Part shown: positions 17,132 to 26,323 of the stretch, piece by piece
Position numbering within the stretch: the first letter of the stretch is position 1
Layout: every line of letters begins with the position of its first letter
Source of the DNA: Chryseobacterium sp. c4a
Lineage (GTDB): Bacteria > Bacteroidota > Bacteroidia > Flavobacteriales > Weeksellaceae
DNA length: 64,000 nt
Direction: 5' to 3'
Assembly: GCF_009900745.1 (NCBI RefSeq)
Contig: NZ_WXVU01000013.1
Location: 1-64,000 of the forward strand
Translations under genes and position numbers: made by a program
The notes under the pieces: model-generated
Told to the model about the DNA's origin: nothing
What the model saw: only the letters and a program-made list of their open reading frames with translations
Databases searched by the model: none

Positions 17132-17483
17132 TGTAATGTTGTATTTTTTGTTATTATTAATGATGCAAATTTAGAACAGAGGACATATACGAGTCATTGA
17201 TATAGGATAAGAAATGAAATGAGCTCATTTGAATAACGGATTTATTTTTCATTTTAAAATTCCCAATTCATATTCTCGCAAATACAATCCTTACGTTTAA
17301 AAATGTATTCTTTTAAACAAACTTTGTGTCTTTACGTTTCCCCAACCAACACCACAAAATTCTACTATTAAGATAAGAAATAATTTCTATCAATTGATTA
17401 ATTCCATTTTATGAATGTTTTATTTTAACATTTCTTAACGGATGGTTTTTATTTCTTATTTTTGATGGATTCAATTTTATACA
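17132..17483. other. Divergent intergenic region with promoter boxes and a repeat block
   Basis: No gene is seen. It holds the minus-strand -7 box for yceI (17166-17173) and TATTTTTG at 17457-17464, a likely -7 box for the S9 peptidase 20 bases before its ATG. At 17322-17346 sits CTTTGTGTCTTTACGTTTCC plus CCAAC. That block reappears in variant form at 19662-19686 (inverted), 19965-19990 and, weakly, 47115-47142 (inverted), so it belongs to a dispersed repeat family. Confidence 0.5.
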
Positions 17484-19622
17484 ATGAAATTACATAAATT
17501 TTCTTTATTGATGCTTGTTTTGGGTAGCTCAGCATTTGCCCAGACACAGAAGTTTACGATGGCGGAGGCTGTAAATGGAATGAGAACCAACCTGGCAGTG
17601 AAAAATATTTCACAATTTTCATGGTCTGCAGATGGAAAATCCTATATCCAATCTGTAAAAGGTGGGTATTTGACTACAGATTTAAAAACAAATAAGCAAG
17701 ATACGCTGGTATCTCTTACAAAGCTGAACAAACAGTTTACGGATGGTAAACTTACGGCTGTTCCTGCTATTAAGTTTACAGGAATATCAAACGGGTATTT
17801 CAATACAAATGGTAAAATGTTCTGGATTGAAAAGTCAGGAAACGATTGGAAAGTAAAGAACTCAGCAAAAATAGATCTTGATGCTGCCAACGTAAAAATG
17901 TTTGGTGATGGACAGACTTTTGCTTTCACCGCAAAGAATAATTTATTTGTCAATAAAAATGGGAAAACCATCGCTGTAACCAATGAAGCTAATGAGAATA
18001 TCATCAGTGGCCAGACAGTTCACAGAAATGAATTCGGAATTGATACCGGAATTTTCCCGGCACCCAACTCTGAAAGCGTTGCATTCTACAAAATGGATCA
18101 GAGTATGGTAGCAGATTACCCGATTATTGATTGGTCGGTAACGCCAGCTGTTAACCATAACATCAAATATCCAATGGCTGGACAAACGTCTCACCAGGTA
18201 ACATTAGGTGTTTTCAATATTAAAACTCAGACAACAACCTTCCTGAAAGTTGATGGTGAAAAAGATCAGTATTTGACTGCTGTTACATGGAGCCCGGATT
18301 CAAAATATATTTTTGTAGCTGTATTGAATAGAGGACAGAATCATATGAAGATGAACCAATATGATGCTGCTACAGGAACATTAGTGAAAACTTTATTTGA
18401 AGAAACAGACAGTAAATATGTTGAACCACAACATCCGCTTACTTTTTTCCCAAATTCAAATACAGATTTTATCTGGCAAAGCCAGAGAACAGGATACAAT
18501 CACTTGTTCCATTACAATCTTGAAAAAGGATTGGTGGCACAGATTACAAAAGGAGACTGGTTGGTTACCGATATTTTAGGATTTAATGAGAAGAAAAAAG
18601 AAATTTTCTTTACTTCTACTAAAGAAACTCCTTTAGAAAGACATTTATATAAAATCAATTGGATGAATTTCAAAATGGAGAGACTAGACTCTGAAGCAGG
18701 AATGCACTTTGGACTTCTGAGCAATGACGGGAATCACTTATATGATGCTTACAGTAATGCGAACACTCCAAGAGTAGGAAATATTATCAATACATCCAGT
18801 TTAAAATCTACCAATATTTTTACTTCTGAAAATACATTAAAGAATTATCAGAGACCTGAAATTAAAAATGTAGAATTAAAAGCTGATGATGGAACACCGT
18901 TATATGGTAAAATTATCTTGCCAACAAATTTTGATCCTAACAAAAAATATCCAACGATTGTTTATTTATACAATGGGCCGCATCTGCAGCTGATTACAAA
19001 TAGCTTCCCGGCTTCCGGAAATCTTTGGTACGAATACATGGCTCAGAACGGATATATTATCTTCACTATGGATGGAAGAGGTTCTTCCAATCGTGGAATG
19101 AAATTCGAACAGGCTGTTTTCAGAAACCTGGGGACAACAGAAATGAACGACCAGATGAAAGGCGTTGAATATCTAAAATCACTTCCATACGTAGATGGTG
19201 ATAAAATGGGTATCCATGGATGGAGCTTTGGAGGATTTATGACAACAAGTTTTATGCTTCGTAAGCCAGATGTTTTCAAAGTAGGAGTAGCTGGAGGACC
19301 AGTAATTGATTGGAGTATGTATGAGATCATGTATGGAGAAAGATATATGGATACACCTCAGGAAAACCCACAAGGATATGCCACAGCTAATCTTCTGGAT
19401 AAAGTTCAGAATCTGAAAGGAAAACTATTAATGATCCATGGAGCGCAAGATGATGTAGTGGTATGGCAACATTCTATTAAGTTCATCAAATCAGCAGTAG
19501 ATAATGGAGTTCAATTGGATTACTTTGCTTATCCGGGACATCCACATAATGTGATCGGAAAAGACAGGGTTCACCTGATGCAGAAAATCACAGATTATTT
19601 TGATCTGTATCTGAAGAAATAA
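17484..19622 (+). CDS. S9 prolyl oligopeptidase / DPP IV-like peptidase
   Basis: 712 residues with a signal peptide (ends SSAFAQ), so periplasmic or surface-located. The N-terminal DPP IV beta-propeller is followed by the alpha/beta-hydrolase domain. Catalytic residues: S581 in GWSFGG, D656 in MIHGAQDDV, and a His in GHPHNVIG (H686 or H688). The N-terminus-binding motif reads VHRNEFGIDTG, with one Glu where true DPP IV enzymes carry EE, so the exact exopeptidase specificity may differ. Such enzymes help asaccharolytic Bacteroidota use peptides. A -7 box TATTTTTG lies 20 bases upstream. Confidence 0.92.
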   Translation: MKLHKFSLLMLVLGSSAFAQTQKFTMAEAVNGMRTNLAVKNISQFSWSADGKSYIQSVKGGYLTTDLKTNKQDTLVSLTKLNKQFTDGKLTAVPAIKFTGISNGYFNTNGKMFWIEKSGNDWKVKNSAKIDLDAANVKMFGDGQTFAFTAKNNLFVNKNGKTIAVTNEANENIISGQTVHRNEFGIDTGIFPAPNSESVAFYKMDQSMVADYPIIDWSVTPAVNHNIKYPMAGQTSHQVTLGVFNIKTQTTTFLKVDGEKDQYLTAVTWSPDSKYIFVAVLNRGQNHMKMNQYDAATGTLVKTLFEETDSKYVEPQHPLTFFPNSNTDFIWQSQRTGYNHLFHYNLEKGLVAQITKGDWLVTDILGFNEKKKEIFFTSTKETPLERHLYKINWMNFKMERLDSEAGMHFGLLSNDGNHLYDAYSNANTPRVGNIINTSSLKSTNIFTSENTLKNYQRPEIKNVELKADDGTPLYGKIILPTNFDPNKKYPTIVYLYNGPHLQLITNSFPASGNLWYEYMAQNGYIIFTMDGRGSSNRGMKFEQAVFRNLGTTEMNDQMKGVEYLKSLPYVDGDKMGIHGWSFGGFMTTSFMLRKPDVFKVGVAGGPVIDWSMYEIMYGERYMDTPQENPQGYATANLLDKVQNLKGKLLMIHGAQDDVVVWQHSIKFIKSAVDNGVQLDYFAYPGHPHNVIGKDRVHLMQKITDYFDLYLKK

Positions 19623-19627
19623 TAACA

Positions 19628-19656
19628 AAATCCAGCCGTTCGGTTGGATTTTTTTT
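19628..19656 (+). terminator. Intrinsic terminator after the S9 peptidase gene
   Basis: Stem AAATCCAGCC / GGTTGGATTT (10 bp, one G-U pair, loop GTTC) followed by eight or more T. Confidence 0.9.
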
Positions 19657-19661
19657 GTAGT

Positions 19662-19990
19662 TGTTGGAAAACGCAAGAGCGCAAAGGCAATAAAAGGCAT
19701 GCTATTTTAAGGCACAAGAAAATCAAAGATTTTCAGTAGAAGTTACGCTGATTTTTTGCCACGAATGCACGAATTTATTTTAATAATGTTAATATCAGAT
19801 ACTGTATTCTATACCTCATGTGGCTTTAAAATTTTCAACTATATTAGGAACATACGCTTTTTTATATGCTAAAAAATCCGTGCATTCGTGGCAATTATTC
19901 AGCAGTAAACAATTTTATCGCAGATAAAATCCTCACGCCTTAAAAATAGGATCATATTAAATTTTCTTTGCGCCCTTGCATTCTCCAACA
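19662..19990. repeat. Nested imperfect inverted repeats, about 330 bp
   Basis: The outer arms are GTTGGAAAACGCAAGAGCGC.. (19662-19686) and its near complement CTTTGCGCCCTTGCATTCTC.. (19965-19990). The inner arms are TTGCCACGAATGCACGAATT (about 19756-19776) and its near complement ending CGTGCATTCGTGGCAA (19874-19894). A reversed family B block (AATTTTATCGCAGATAAAAT then CCTCACGCCTTAAAAA) lies at 19911-19948. No coding sequence or transposase is seen. It resembles a mosaic of short repeat families found elsewhere in the window. Confidence 0.7.
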
Positions 19991-20090
19991 TCAAAGATTT
20001 ATCAGTCTTTAAAGTATAGTGTCGATCTTATCAAACATCAATGCAAATGACATTGTATAGCTCTATTTTTGTGTAACTAAAATCAACAAT

Positions 20091-21116
20091 ATGGAATTAG
20101 GAATAGGAATGTTCGGAGATTTAGCTTTCGATCAGTCAACAGGGAAATATAGAGATGCAGGAATCAAGCTTCATGAAATTCTGGAGCAGGTAAAATTCAT
20201 GGATGAGGTAGGAATAGATGTCTTTGCCATGGGAGAGCATCACCGTCCGGATTATGCTGTTTCTTCACCGGAAATTGTATTGGCAGCAGCGGCAAGCATT
20301 ACCAAAAATATAAAATTAGCAAGTGGAGTAACTGTTTTGAGTTCATCAGAACCGGTAAAAGTGTATGAAGACTTTTCAACATTGGATTTGATCTCCAACG
20401 GGAGAGCCGAAATATTTGTGGGACGTGGCAGCTTCATTGAATCATTTCCATTATATGGCTATTCATTAAATGACTATGAGGAACTTTTTGATGAAAAACT
20501 GGATTTGTTATTGAAAATCAATTCTGAAGAAAATGTAACCTGGTCAGGAAAGCTTCGTGCTCCAATGAATAATCAGACCGTATATCCAAGAGCAAAAAAT
20601 GATGGTAAAATATCTATTTGGAGAGCTGTAGGAGGAACACCACAATCTGTTTTAAGTGCTGCTCAATTAGGAATGCCATTAGTGGTTGCAATTATTGGCG
20701 GAATGCCAATCCAATTTAAAAACCTGATTGAATTTTACAAGCAGGAATATCAAAAAGCAGGGCATGATATGTCCAAAATGCAGATTGCGATCCATTCGCA
20801 TACTTTTGTAAGTGATGATCAGAATGTGGTAGACGGATATTTCCACAATTATAAATCTCAAATGGATAGGATAGGCTCTTCCAGAGGTTGGGCTCCTTAT
20901 ACCAAAATGCAGTATGACGGGGGAAGAAGCAAAGACGGAGCCTTATTCATCGGAAGTCCGGCTGAGGTAGCAGACAAAATTGCTTATATGAAGGAAATCT
21001 TTGGAATCACAAGATTTATCGGGCACATGGATATTGGTGATCCAGCTCATGATATCATGATGAAGTCTATTGAACTATTTGGGAAAGAAGTAAAACCATT
21101 GGTAAAAAACCTGTAA
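20091..21116 (+). CDS. Luciferase-like (LLM) flavin-dependent oxidoreductase
   Basis: 341 residues with the bacterial-luciferase TIM-barrel fold. MELGIGMFGDLAFD at the start, FMDEVGIDVFAMGEHHRPDY, LASGVTVLSSSEPVKVYEDF and GRAEIFVGRGSF are all typical, as is IWRAVGGTPQS later. It should bind reduced FMN and oxidise or desaturate an unknown substrate in the cytoplasm. TATTTTTG at 20064-20071 is a good -7 box; no TTG at proper distance is seen. Single-gene transcript with a terminator after it. Confidence 0.9.
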   Translation: MELGIGMFGDLAFDQSTGKYRDAGIKLHEILEQVKFMDEVGIDVFAMGEHHRPDYAVSSPEIVLAAAASITKNIKLASGVTVLSSSEPVKVYEDFSTLDLISNGRAEIFVGRGSFIESFPLYGYSLNDYEELFDEKLDLLLKINSEENVTWSGKLRAPMNNQTVYPRAKNDGKISIWRAVGGTPQSVLSAAQLGMPLVVAIIGGMPIQFKNLIEFYKQEYQKAGHDMSKMQIAIHSHTFVSDDQNVVDGYFHNYKSQMDRIGSSRGWAPYTKMQYDGGRSKDGALFIGSPAEVADKIAYMKEIFGITRFIGHMDIGDPAHDIMMKSIELFGKEVKPLVKNL

Positions 21117-21137
21117 TTACGGGTTTAATTTAATAAT

Positions 21138-21174
21138 AAAAGTCACAAAAGTTTTTTAACTCTTTGTGACTTTT
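21138..21174. terminator. Bidirectional terminator between LLM gene and sbcC
   Basis: Perfect 12-bp stem AAAAGTCACAAA / TTTGTGACTTTT with a 13-base loop, between convergent genes; A/T runs on both sides fit use in both directions. Confidence 0.8.
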
Positions 21175-21193
21175 ATGTTTTTAAAACCTAAGA

Positions 21194-24100
21194 TTAAACA
21201 ATCTCAATCAAGCTTCCTCTTTCCTCATCTTTGATAATATTGAGTGCTGTAGGAATTTTTTCTTTAAGCTCTTCCACGTGAGAGATAATCCCCACAATTC
21301 TGTTTTCCTTCATCAGATTGGTCAGCGTTTCAAATACAATATTTACCGATTCGGTATCCTGAGTTCCAAAACCTTCATCAATAAAGAAAAAGTTTTTATC
21401 AGCCTGAGCGTTGGACTGAACACTTTCTGCTAATGCTAAAGCAAGACTTAAAGATACCTGAAAAGCCTGTCCTCCGGAAAGAGTTTTTACACTTCTGCTT
21501 CTGCCTTCGTTGAGGTAATCGATGATCTCAAAATCATTATTCTCGTTAAGCTGTAAGCTCAGTTGATTTCTTGTCATCCTGTGGAACCGGATATTGGCAT
21601 GATCGCACAGTTGTCTCAGATAGATAGAAGAAACATATTGTACAAAACCGGCACCTTTGAATAGATTCATCATCAGTTTCAGATTTTCAGAACGTTTCTG
21701 AAGTTTTGTCAACTCTTTCAGAAGTTCTTCTTTTTTCTTGTATTCCTTCTCCAGTCTGTCTTTTTCAGCAATCATGGTCACCACGGCATCATTGATTTGT
21801 TTCAGTTCAGCCTGAGCCTCTCCAAACTGTCTTTCAGTCAGTGAAAACTGGTCGCTATCAAAAGAAAGTCCTTTCAATTTCAGTTCCAATCCTTCAATCA
21901 CTTTCTTCAGGGTTTCAAAATCAATTTTAAATTGCTGAATTTTAGCTCTTCCTTCCTGAATATTGATCTCCTGCTGCAGGATATTTTCAACCTCATTAAA
22001 TATTGTGAAATTGTTTTCACTTAAAGCTTTATCAATCGTTTGCTGATTCTCTGAAATTTCTTTTTCAAAGTTTGCAATCTGCTTTTCAGTTTGGCTGACA
22101 ATAGTTTTTTGTTCTGCTAATTTGGGTGCAAGGTCTTTTTCCTGTTGAGACGCTTTTTGATGTAGTTGTTCCGTTTCAGTATTGGATTGTTTCAATTTCT
22201 GATAAACTTCCTCCACTTCAGTTACTGTTTTTTGCTCATAAGATTCCCATTCCAGGATTTTAAGATGGGAAAGGCTGATGTTGATCTCTTTCTGCTTGGT
22301 AGCTTCTTCCAGTTTAAAGGTTTCCAAAGCATTTTTATATTTTTCCAGAACTTTATTTTCCTTTTCCAAGGTTTCACGCTCCAGTGTAATGGTTTTCTCT
22401 ATTTCTTCAATCTTCTTTTCCAAAGCAAAAGAATCCGATCTTTTTTTCTCAAAATCATCCTCCTGATCCGGGCTGAACTGTTTCCATGTAAATTGCTGAA
22501 GATGGTTTTCCAAATCTTTCTGGATCTGTTGAAGAACTTTTTGTTCAGAGATCAGTTGTTCTTCAAAGATTTTCTTTCTATCCAATATTTTTTCGACAGC
22601 TGTTTCCTGCTGTTGAAGTTGATGAACTTCCTGTTCAATTACTTTAATCTTCTCCTGAATATCCTGTAGCTCGGTATTGACATCATGAAATTCCACAATA
22701 TGCGGATGCTCCTGAGCGCCGCAAAGCGGACAAGCCTCACCATCATGAAGTTCATTGGCAAAACGGGTGAGCTCTTTTTGAATTTTCAGGTGATCCAGTT
22801 TTTGAGAAAGTTCTTTTTTCTTTGCTTCCAGAACCTCTTTCTTTTGATTGAAATCGGCTTTAAAATTATCCTGAAGAGCAAAGGGTTTCAGTTCCTCAGT
22901 AATCAGTTCAATGTGTTTCTGATGTGTTTCTGTTTTTTCAATCTGTTCCTGCTGGGATTTTTTGAAATTTTTCTGCTGAATAAACCAGTTTCCCACCTTG
23001 GAAAGTAGGGCAGGATCAATTTTTTGCTGTTTTAAAATATCAATATTTTTAGAAAGCTCAGTGATCTTTTTCTGAATAATCTCTTTTTGAGCTTCTACTT
23101 CTGCTACCTTTTCCGATCCTTTCTGAGTTCTCTCATTAAGTGTTTCAATCTCCTTATAAAACTTCAGGATCTGTACAATAAGATTCAGATCATTTTCCTG
23201 TATTCTGGATTGTTCCAAAGCTTTAAATTTAGGCTCCAAAGTTAGGAGTTGTTCCTTTACAGCATTAAAAGTAACTTCTGTTGTCTGTAAAGTTTTGATC
23301 TGATTTTCTTTCTCATTTCTTTTTTCAGTAATTCCTTTTGAAAGCCTGTTTTTTTCGATAATCAATGGATTAAAAACTCTGAAAGTACGATCATACAGTT
23401 CTATTTGAGTTTCCAGTGCATCCATTTGCGGCTTTTGCTCAGAAAGGTTGTTGAAGTTTTCCCGGTTTTGTAGTAAGCTGTCAAAATCCGTTTTTAAGTT
23501 TTTCAGTTGTTGATAAGTCTGGGAAATCTTTTCAAATGTTTCATTAGCCTGAGTCAATTTTTTTTGTTCTTCCCCTAAAAGATCTTTCTGAAGCTGAATT
23601 TTTTCCTCACTGATTTCCTCAAAACCCTTCAGTTGGCCTTCAAGTTGATCCAATTCGGATCTGTTTCTGGTATTTAAAGCTGAAACATTATTCTGCAGAT
23701 CATAACGCTGAAGACTGAAAATCTCCTTCATCATATTGGTTCTGTCAGCAGCACCTAGCTCAAGAAACTCCTTGAACTGCCCTTGAGGAATAATGATCGT
23801 TCTTTTGAAATTGGCATAGCTTAAACCTATAATCGCTTCTGCGTTGGAATGTTCTAAAGGGATCCACTTTCCATCAATATTTTCATAGAAAGCTACAGAA
23901 TTAGGCTTTACATCCTCAAACTTTTTAGAATTTCGTCTGAAATCCCTGGTCGCACGGAAAACTTTATTTTCATAATTAATAAAATCAAACTCAATATAAG
24001 AACTGTTGGATTTTAAGTTCATCATATTGTATGCTCTTTTATCACGCATATTCAGACGTTCCGTTTCACCATATAAGGCAAACGAAATTGCTTCAAGAAC

Positions 24101-24229
24101 TGATGATTTCCCGGAACCCACAGCTCCGAAAATACCAAATAAACCAGCTTCTGTAAGGTTTTTGAAATCTATAGTCTGGCGCTCCTGGTAAGAATATAAA
24201 CCTTCAACTGTTAATTGTATAGGAATCAT
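21194..24229 (-). CDS. sbcC: Exonuclease subunit SbcC (Rad50-like)
   Basis: 1011 residues, an SMC-like ATPase. Walker A GAVGSGKS at 35-42, then a long coiled coil interrupted in the middle by the zinc hook CPLC (500-503), a second coiled-coil arm, the ABC signature LSGGQAFQVSLSLALALAE and Walker B FFFIDEGFGTQD. With SbcD it forms the MRN-like nuclease that opens hairpins, processes blocked double-strand ends and limits palindrome stability. The start codon is 3 bases after the sbcD stop codon, so the two are translationally linked. Confidence 0.96.
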   Translation of the reverse strand: MIPIQLTVEGLYSYQERQTIDFKNLTEAGLFGIFGAVGSGKSSVLEAISFALYGETERLNMRDKRAYNMMNLKSNSSYIEFDFINYENKVFRATRDFRRNSKKFEDVKPNSVAFYENIDGKWIPLEHSNAEAIIGLSYANFKRTIIIPQGQFKEFLELGAADRTNMMKEIFSLQRYDLQNNVSALNTRNRSELDQLEGQLKGFEEISEEKIQLQKDLLGEEQKKLTQANETFEKISQTYQQLKNLKTDFDSLLQNRENFNNLSEQKPQMDALETQIELYDRTFRVFNPLIIEKNRLSKGITEKRNEKENQIKTLQTTEVTFNAVKEQLLTLEPKFKALEQSRIQENDLNLIVQILKFYKEIETLNERTQKGSEKVAEVEAQKEIIQKKITELSKNIDILKQQKIDPALLSKVGNWFIQQKNFKKSQQEQIEKTETHQKHIELITEELKPFALQDNFKADFNQKKEVLEAKKKELSQKLDHLKIQKELTRFANELHDGEACPLCGAQEHPHIVEFHDVNTELQDIQEKIKVIEQEVHQLQQQETAVEKILDRKKIFEEQLISEQKVLQQIQKDLENHLQQFTWKQFSPDQEDDFEKKRSDSFALEKKIEEIEKTITLERETLEKENKVLEKYKNALETFKLEEATKQKEINISLSHLKILEWESYEQKTVTEVEEVYQKLKQSNTETEQLHQKASQQEKDLAPKLAEQKTIVSQTEKQIANFEKEISENQQTIDKALSENNFTIFNEVENILQQEINIQEGRAKIQQFKIDFETLKKVIEGLELKLKGLSFDSDQFSLTERQFGEAQAELKQINDAVVTMIAEKDRLEKEYKKKEELLKELTKLQKRSENLKLMMNLFKGAGFVQYVSSIYLRQLCDHANIRFHRMTRNQLSLQLNENNDFEIIDYLNEGRSRSVKTLSGGQAFQVSLSLALALAESVQSNAQADKNFFFIDEGFGTQDTESVNIVFETLTNLMKENRIVGIISHVEELKEKIPTALNIIKDEERGSLIEIV

Positions 24230-24232
24230 AGC

Positions 24233-25438
24233 TTAGGCATTTAAAATTTCGTTAAACAATTTCATCAGTTCTTCATTGACCTCCTGGCCACCATTTTTTG
24301 ATTTAAAATAATCCTTAAACAATGTTTCTATGTCCTGATTTAGATTAATTTCATGAGCAGTTTCCTCTCCGGACTCTTTGTTTTTAACTTTAGGAATAAG
24401 ATGAACAATTCCATCATGAGCCTGGTAGATCAGCCTGCGTTCATCTGCTGTTAAAAAAGTTTCACTTTCTAAAGTCAATTCAATAAACGTATACGGATTT
24501 TCTCTTAGCCACAGAACCGCTTCATCAACGGAGGTAAAGGTTTTTCTTACCAACCTTCTTCCGCTTTTCAGTGCCTTTTTTTCATAAGAAACAGGTTTCC
24601 CCGGCTCAGCATCGATGATAGAAATATATTTTGTCTGCCCGGCTTCATTAAAGCTGTAGCATAGGGGAGAAGATGAATAGATTACTGGTTTCTCCTTTGT
24701 TCCGATATTCTGAAAGCCATGCAGATGTCCTAAAGCTGTATATTGGATCTGTTCAGGAATACTGTCTGAGAAAATAAGATCGGCATTTCCGATTTTGATT
24801 GGTTTTTCTCCTTCCGGTTCTTCCAAAATATCAGCTCCTTTTTTATTCATGTACAAGTGGGCTGTTAAAAGATTGATCCCATGTTCATCACAGAACTGAT
24901 CTGCAAGATCTTTCCAAGTTTTTGAAAGAACATTGTTGATCTCTTCCTCTTTATTTTCTCCCAAATATTCTTTCAGACGGATTTCGTTGGCATAAGGAGT
25001 ATGCAATAATCTAATAGGAAAATCAATAGTGTTGATTTTCATTTCTATAAACCCTTCTTTTGAATGAATGATCTTGAAATACTCCGTTCCAAAAGGGATA
25101 ATTTCTGCTTTGGGATGGCCGATTAAAATAATTCCGCATTCTCGGGCCAAGGGATCGGGAGCATTGATGAGGTTCGGAGAGTCATGATTTCCTGAAATAG
25201 CAATAACAGGACGTTTCCCGTTTTGAGATAAACGCTTCAGTGTTTTATAAAAAAGCTCAACGGCTTCAACAGCGGGGTTAAAATTATCAAAAAGATCACC
25301 GGCGACAAGAATAAGGTCTGCCTGTTCTTCATCAGCAATCGCAATGATTTCCTCCATCACTGAAACCTGCTCTTCCAGTCGGGAAAAGCGATCCAGTTTT
25401 TTTCCTAAATGCCAGTCGGCGGTGTGTAAAATTTTCAT
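24233..25438 (-). CDS. sbcD: Exonuclease subunit SbcD (Mre11-like)
   Basis: 401 residues. Metallophosphoesterase motifs in order: ILHTADWHLGK (about 3-13), ILVAGDLFDN, ISGNHDSP, LLTAHLY and ALGHLHG, which bind two manganese ions. It is the nuclease partner of SbcC, encoded immediately downstream. The ATG opening MKILHTADWHLG is the conserved N-terminus, so the start is secure. Confidence 0.96.
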   Translation of the reverse strand: MKILHTADWHLGKKLDRFSRLEEQVSVMEEIIAIADEEQADLILVAGDLFDNFNPAVEAVELFYKTLKRLSQNGKRPVIAISGNHDSPNLINAPDPLARECGIILIGHPKAEIIPFGTEYFKIIHSKEGFIEMKINTIDFPIRLLHTPYANEIRLKEYLGENKEEEINNVLSKTWKDLADQFCDEHGINLLTAHLYMNKKGADILEEPEGEKPIKIGNADLIFSDSIPEQIQYTALGHLHGFQNIGTKEKPVIYSSSPLCYSFNEAGQTKYISIIDAEPGKPVSYEKKALKSGRRLVRKTFTSVDEAVLWLRENPYTFIELTLESETFLTADERRLIYQAHDGIVHLIPKVKNKESGEETAHEINLNQDIETLFKDYFKSKNGGQEVNEELMKLFNEILNA

Positions 25439-25564
25439 AAAAAGTTGATCATAGTTTAAAGGAACTGCCTAAAGATAAAAGAAGTTGTGTTTTTAAAAAT
25501 ACGGTTTACCTTAATGTATCAATAAGCATATTTAGATAAAAAGAAACTTGTTTCTACCCCAAAC

Positions 25565-25717
25565 TTATAGATTGTTGTCGTTTTCCTTTCCTTTGAAATC
25601 TTGATAAATTTGTTTTAAACGTGCTTTTCTTTCTGCTTCTGCATTTTGTGTTTTCCGTTTTTTCTGATCAATTTGCTTTTTATTTTTTTTCCTGTTAGCG
25701 TCGTTATTTTTGCTCAT
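25565..25717 (-). CDS. Small basic protein, 50 residues
   Basis: 50 residues if started at the ATG at 25715-25717 (MSKNNDANRKKNKKQIDQKK). A longer in-frame start 25 codons upstream would add a hydrophobic stretch that looks like translated intergenic DNA, so I prefer the short form. It is extremely rich in Lys, Asn, Arg and Gln and should be helical, as in small nucleic-acid- or ribosome-associated proteins, but no family is recognised. It is separate from sbcD by 127 bases. Confidence 0.55.
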   Translation of the reverse strand: MSKNNDANRKKNKKQIDQKKRKTQNAEAERKARLKQIYQDFKGKENDNNL

Positions 25718-25836
25718 AATGGTTTGCAGCGAATAATTTTTAGGGGTAAAAATTGCTTCATCAAAAATACTAAAGATTAAGAGGGGAAACAATTTTAGTG
25801 GGTAAGTCTGATAAAATGTTTTAATTTTACTGCGTT

Positions 25837-26088
25837 ATGGAAGAAAAATCAAAAGATCCGTTACACGGAAAAAGACTCGATGCCATCCTTGAAGAACTGG
25901 TAGAATATTACCAGGGATTTGAGAAACTGGGTGAGCAGATCAATATAAAATGCTTTACAGATAATCCAAGCATAAGCTCTTCTTTAAAGTTTTTAAGGAA
26001 AACACCTTGGGCAAGAGCAAAAGTAGAAAGCTTGTATCTTTTTGTATTGAGACAGAAGAAAAGAGACGAAGGGAAGAAAAATAGATAA
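25837..26088 (+). CDS. VF530-family small DNA-binding protein (DUF2132)
   Basis: 83 residues. The conserved family pattern is complete: DPLHGKRLDAILEELVEYY, INIKCFTDNPSISSSLKFLR and KTPWARAKVESLYL. The VF530 fold was described structurally from Vibrio as a small helical protein with suspected DNA-binding activity; its cellular role is unknown. The C-terminal tail is Lys/Arg-rich. Divergent from the small basic protein gene, with about 120 bases between them. Confidence 0.88.
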   Translation: MEEKSKDPLHGKRLDAILEELVEYYQGFEKLGEQINIKCFTDNPSISSSLKFLRKTPWARAKVESLYLFVLRQKKRDEGKKNR

Positions 26089-26093
26089 AGACT

Positions 26094-26247
26094 GGATGCT
26101 GGAAGCATGAGGCTGGAGGTTATTGTTAGCCGTATGACTTCTGCCCGTTTTTTTATTAATAAAAATAATTTCTAGAGGATGAAAAAGAGTTTCAAAAGCT
26201 TTTTATGCCTTTCATAACTTCCTTCTTCCATCTCTCATCTTCCAAAC
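26094..26247. repeat. Inverted-repeat element, family D, copy 1
   Basis: Left arm GGATGCTGGAAGCATGAGGC.. (26094-26123) and right arm ATAACTTCCTTCTTCCATCT.. (26214-26247) are imperfect complements about 30 bases long. It starts right after the VF530 stop codon. A second member of the family lies at 58847-59000. No coding content is seen between the arms. Confidence 0.6.
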
Positions 26248-26323
26248 TTACCGAATCATTTCAAAAATAGTATATTTGTATTATCGTTAATCGTAAAAAA
26301 AATTACGACAAAAAAAGAAAAAT

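Noticed and set aside
19662..19990. Possible insertion sequence
   Set aside because: Inverted arms exist, but there is no transposase frame between them and no visible target duplication.
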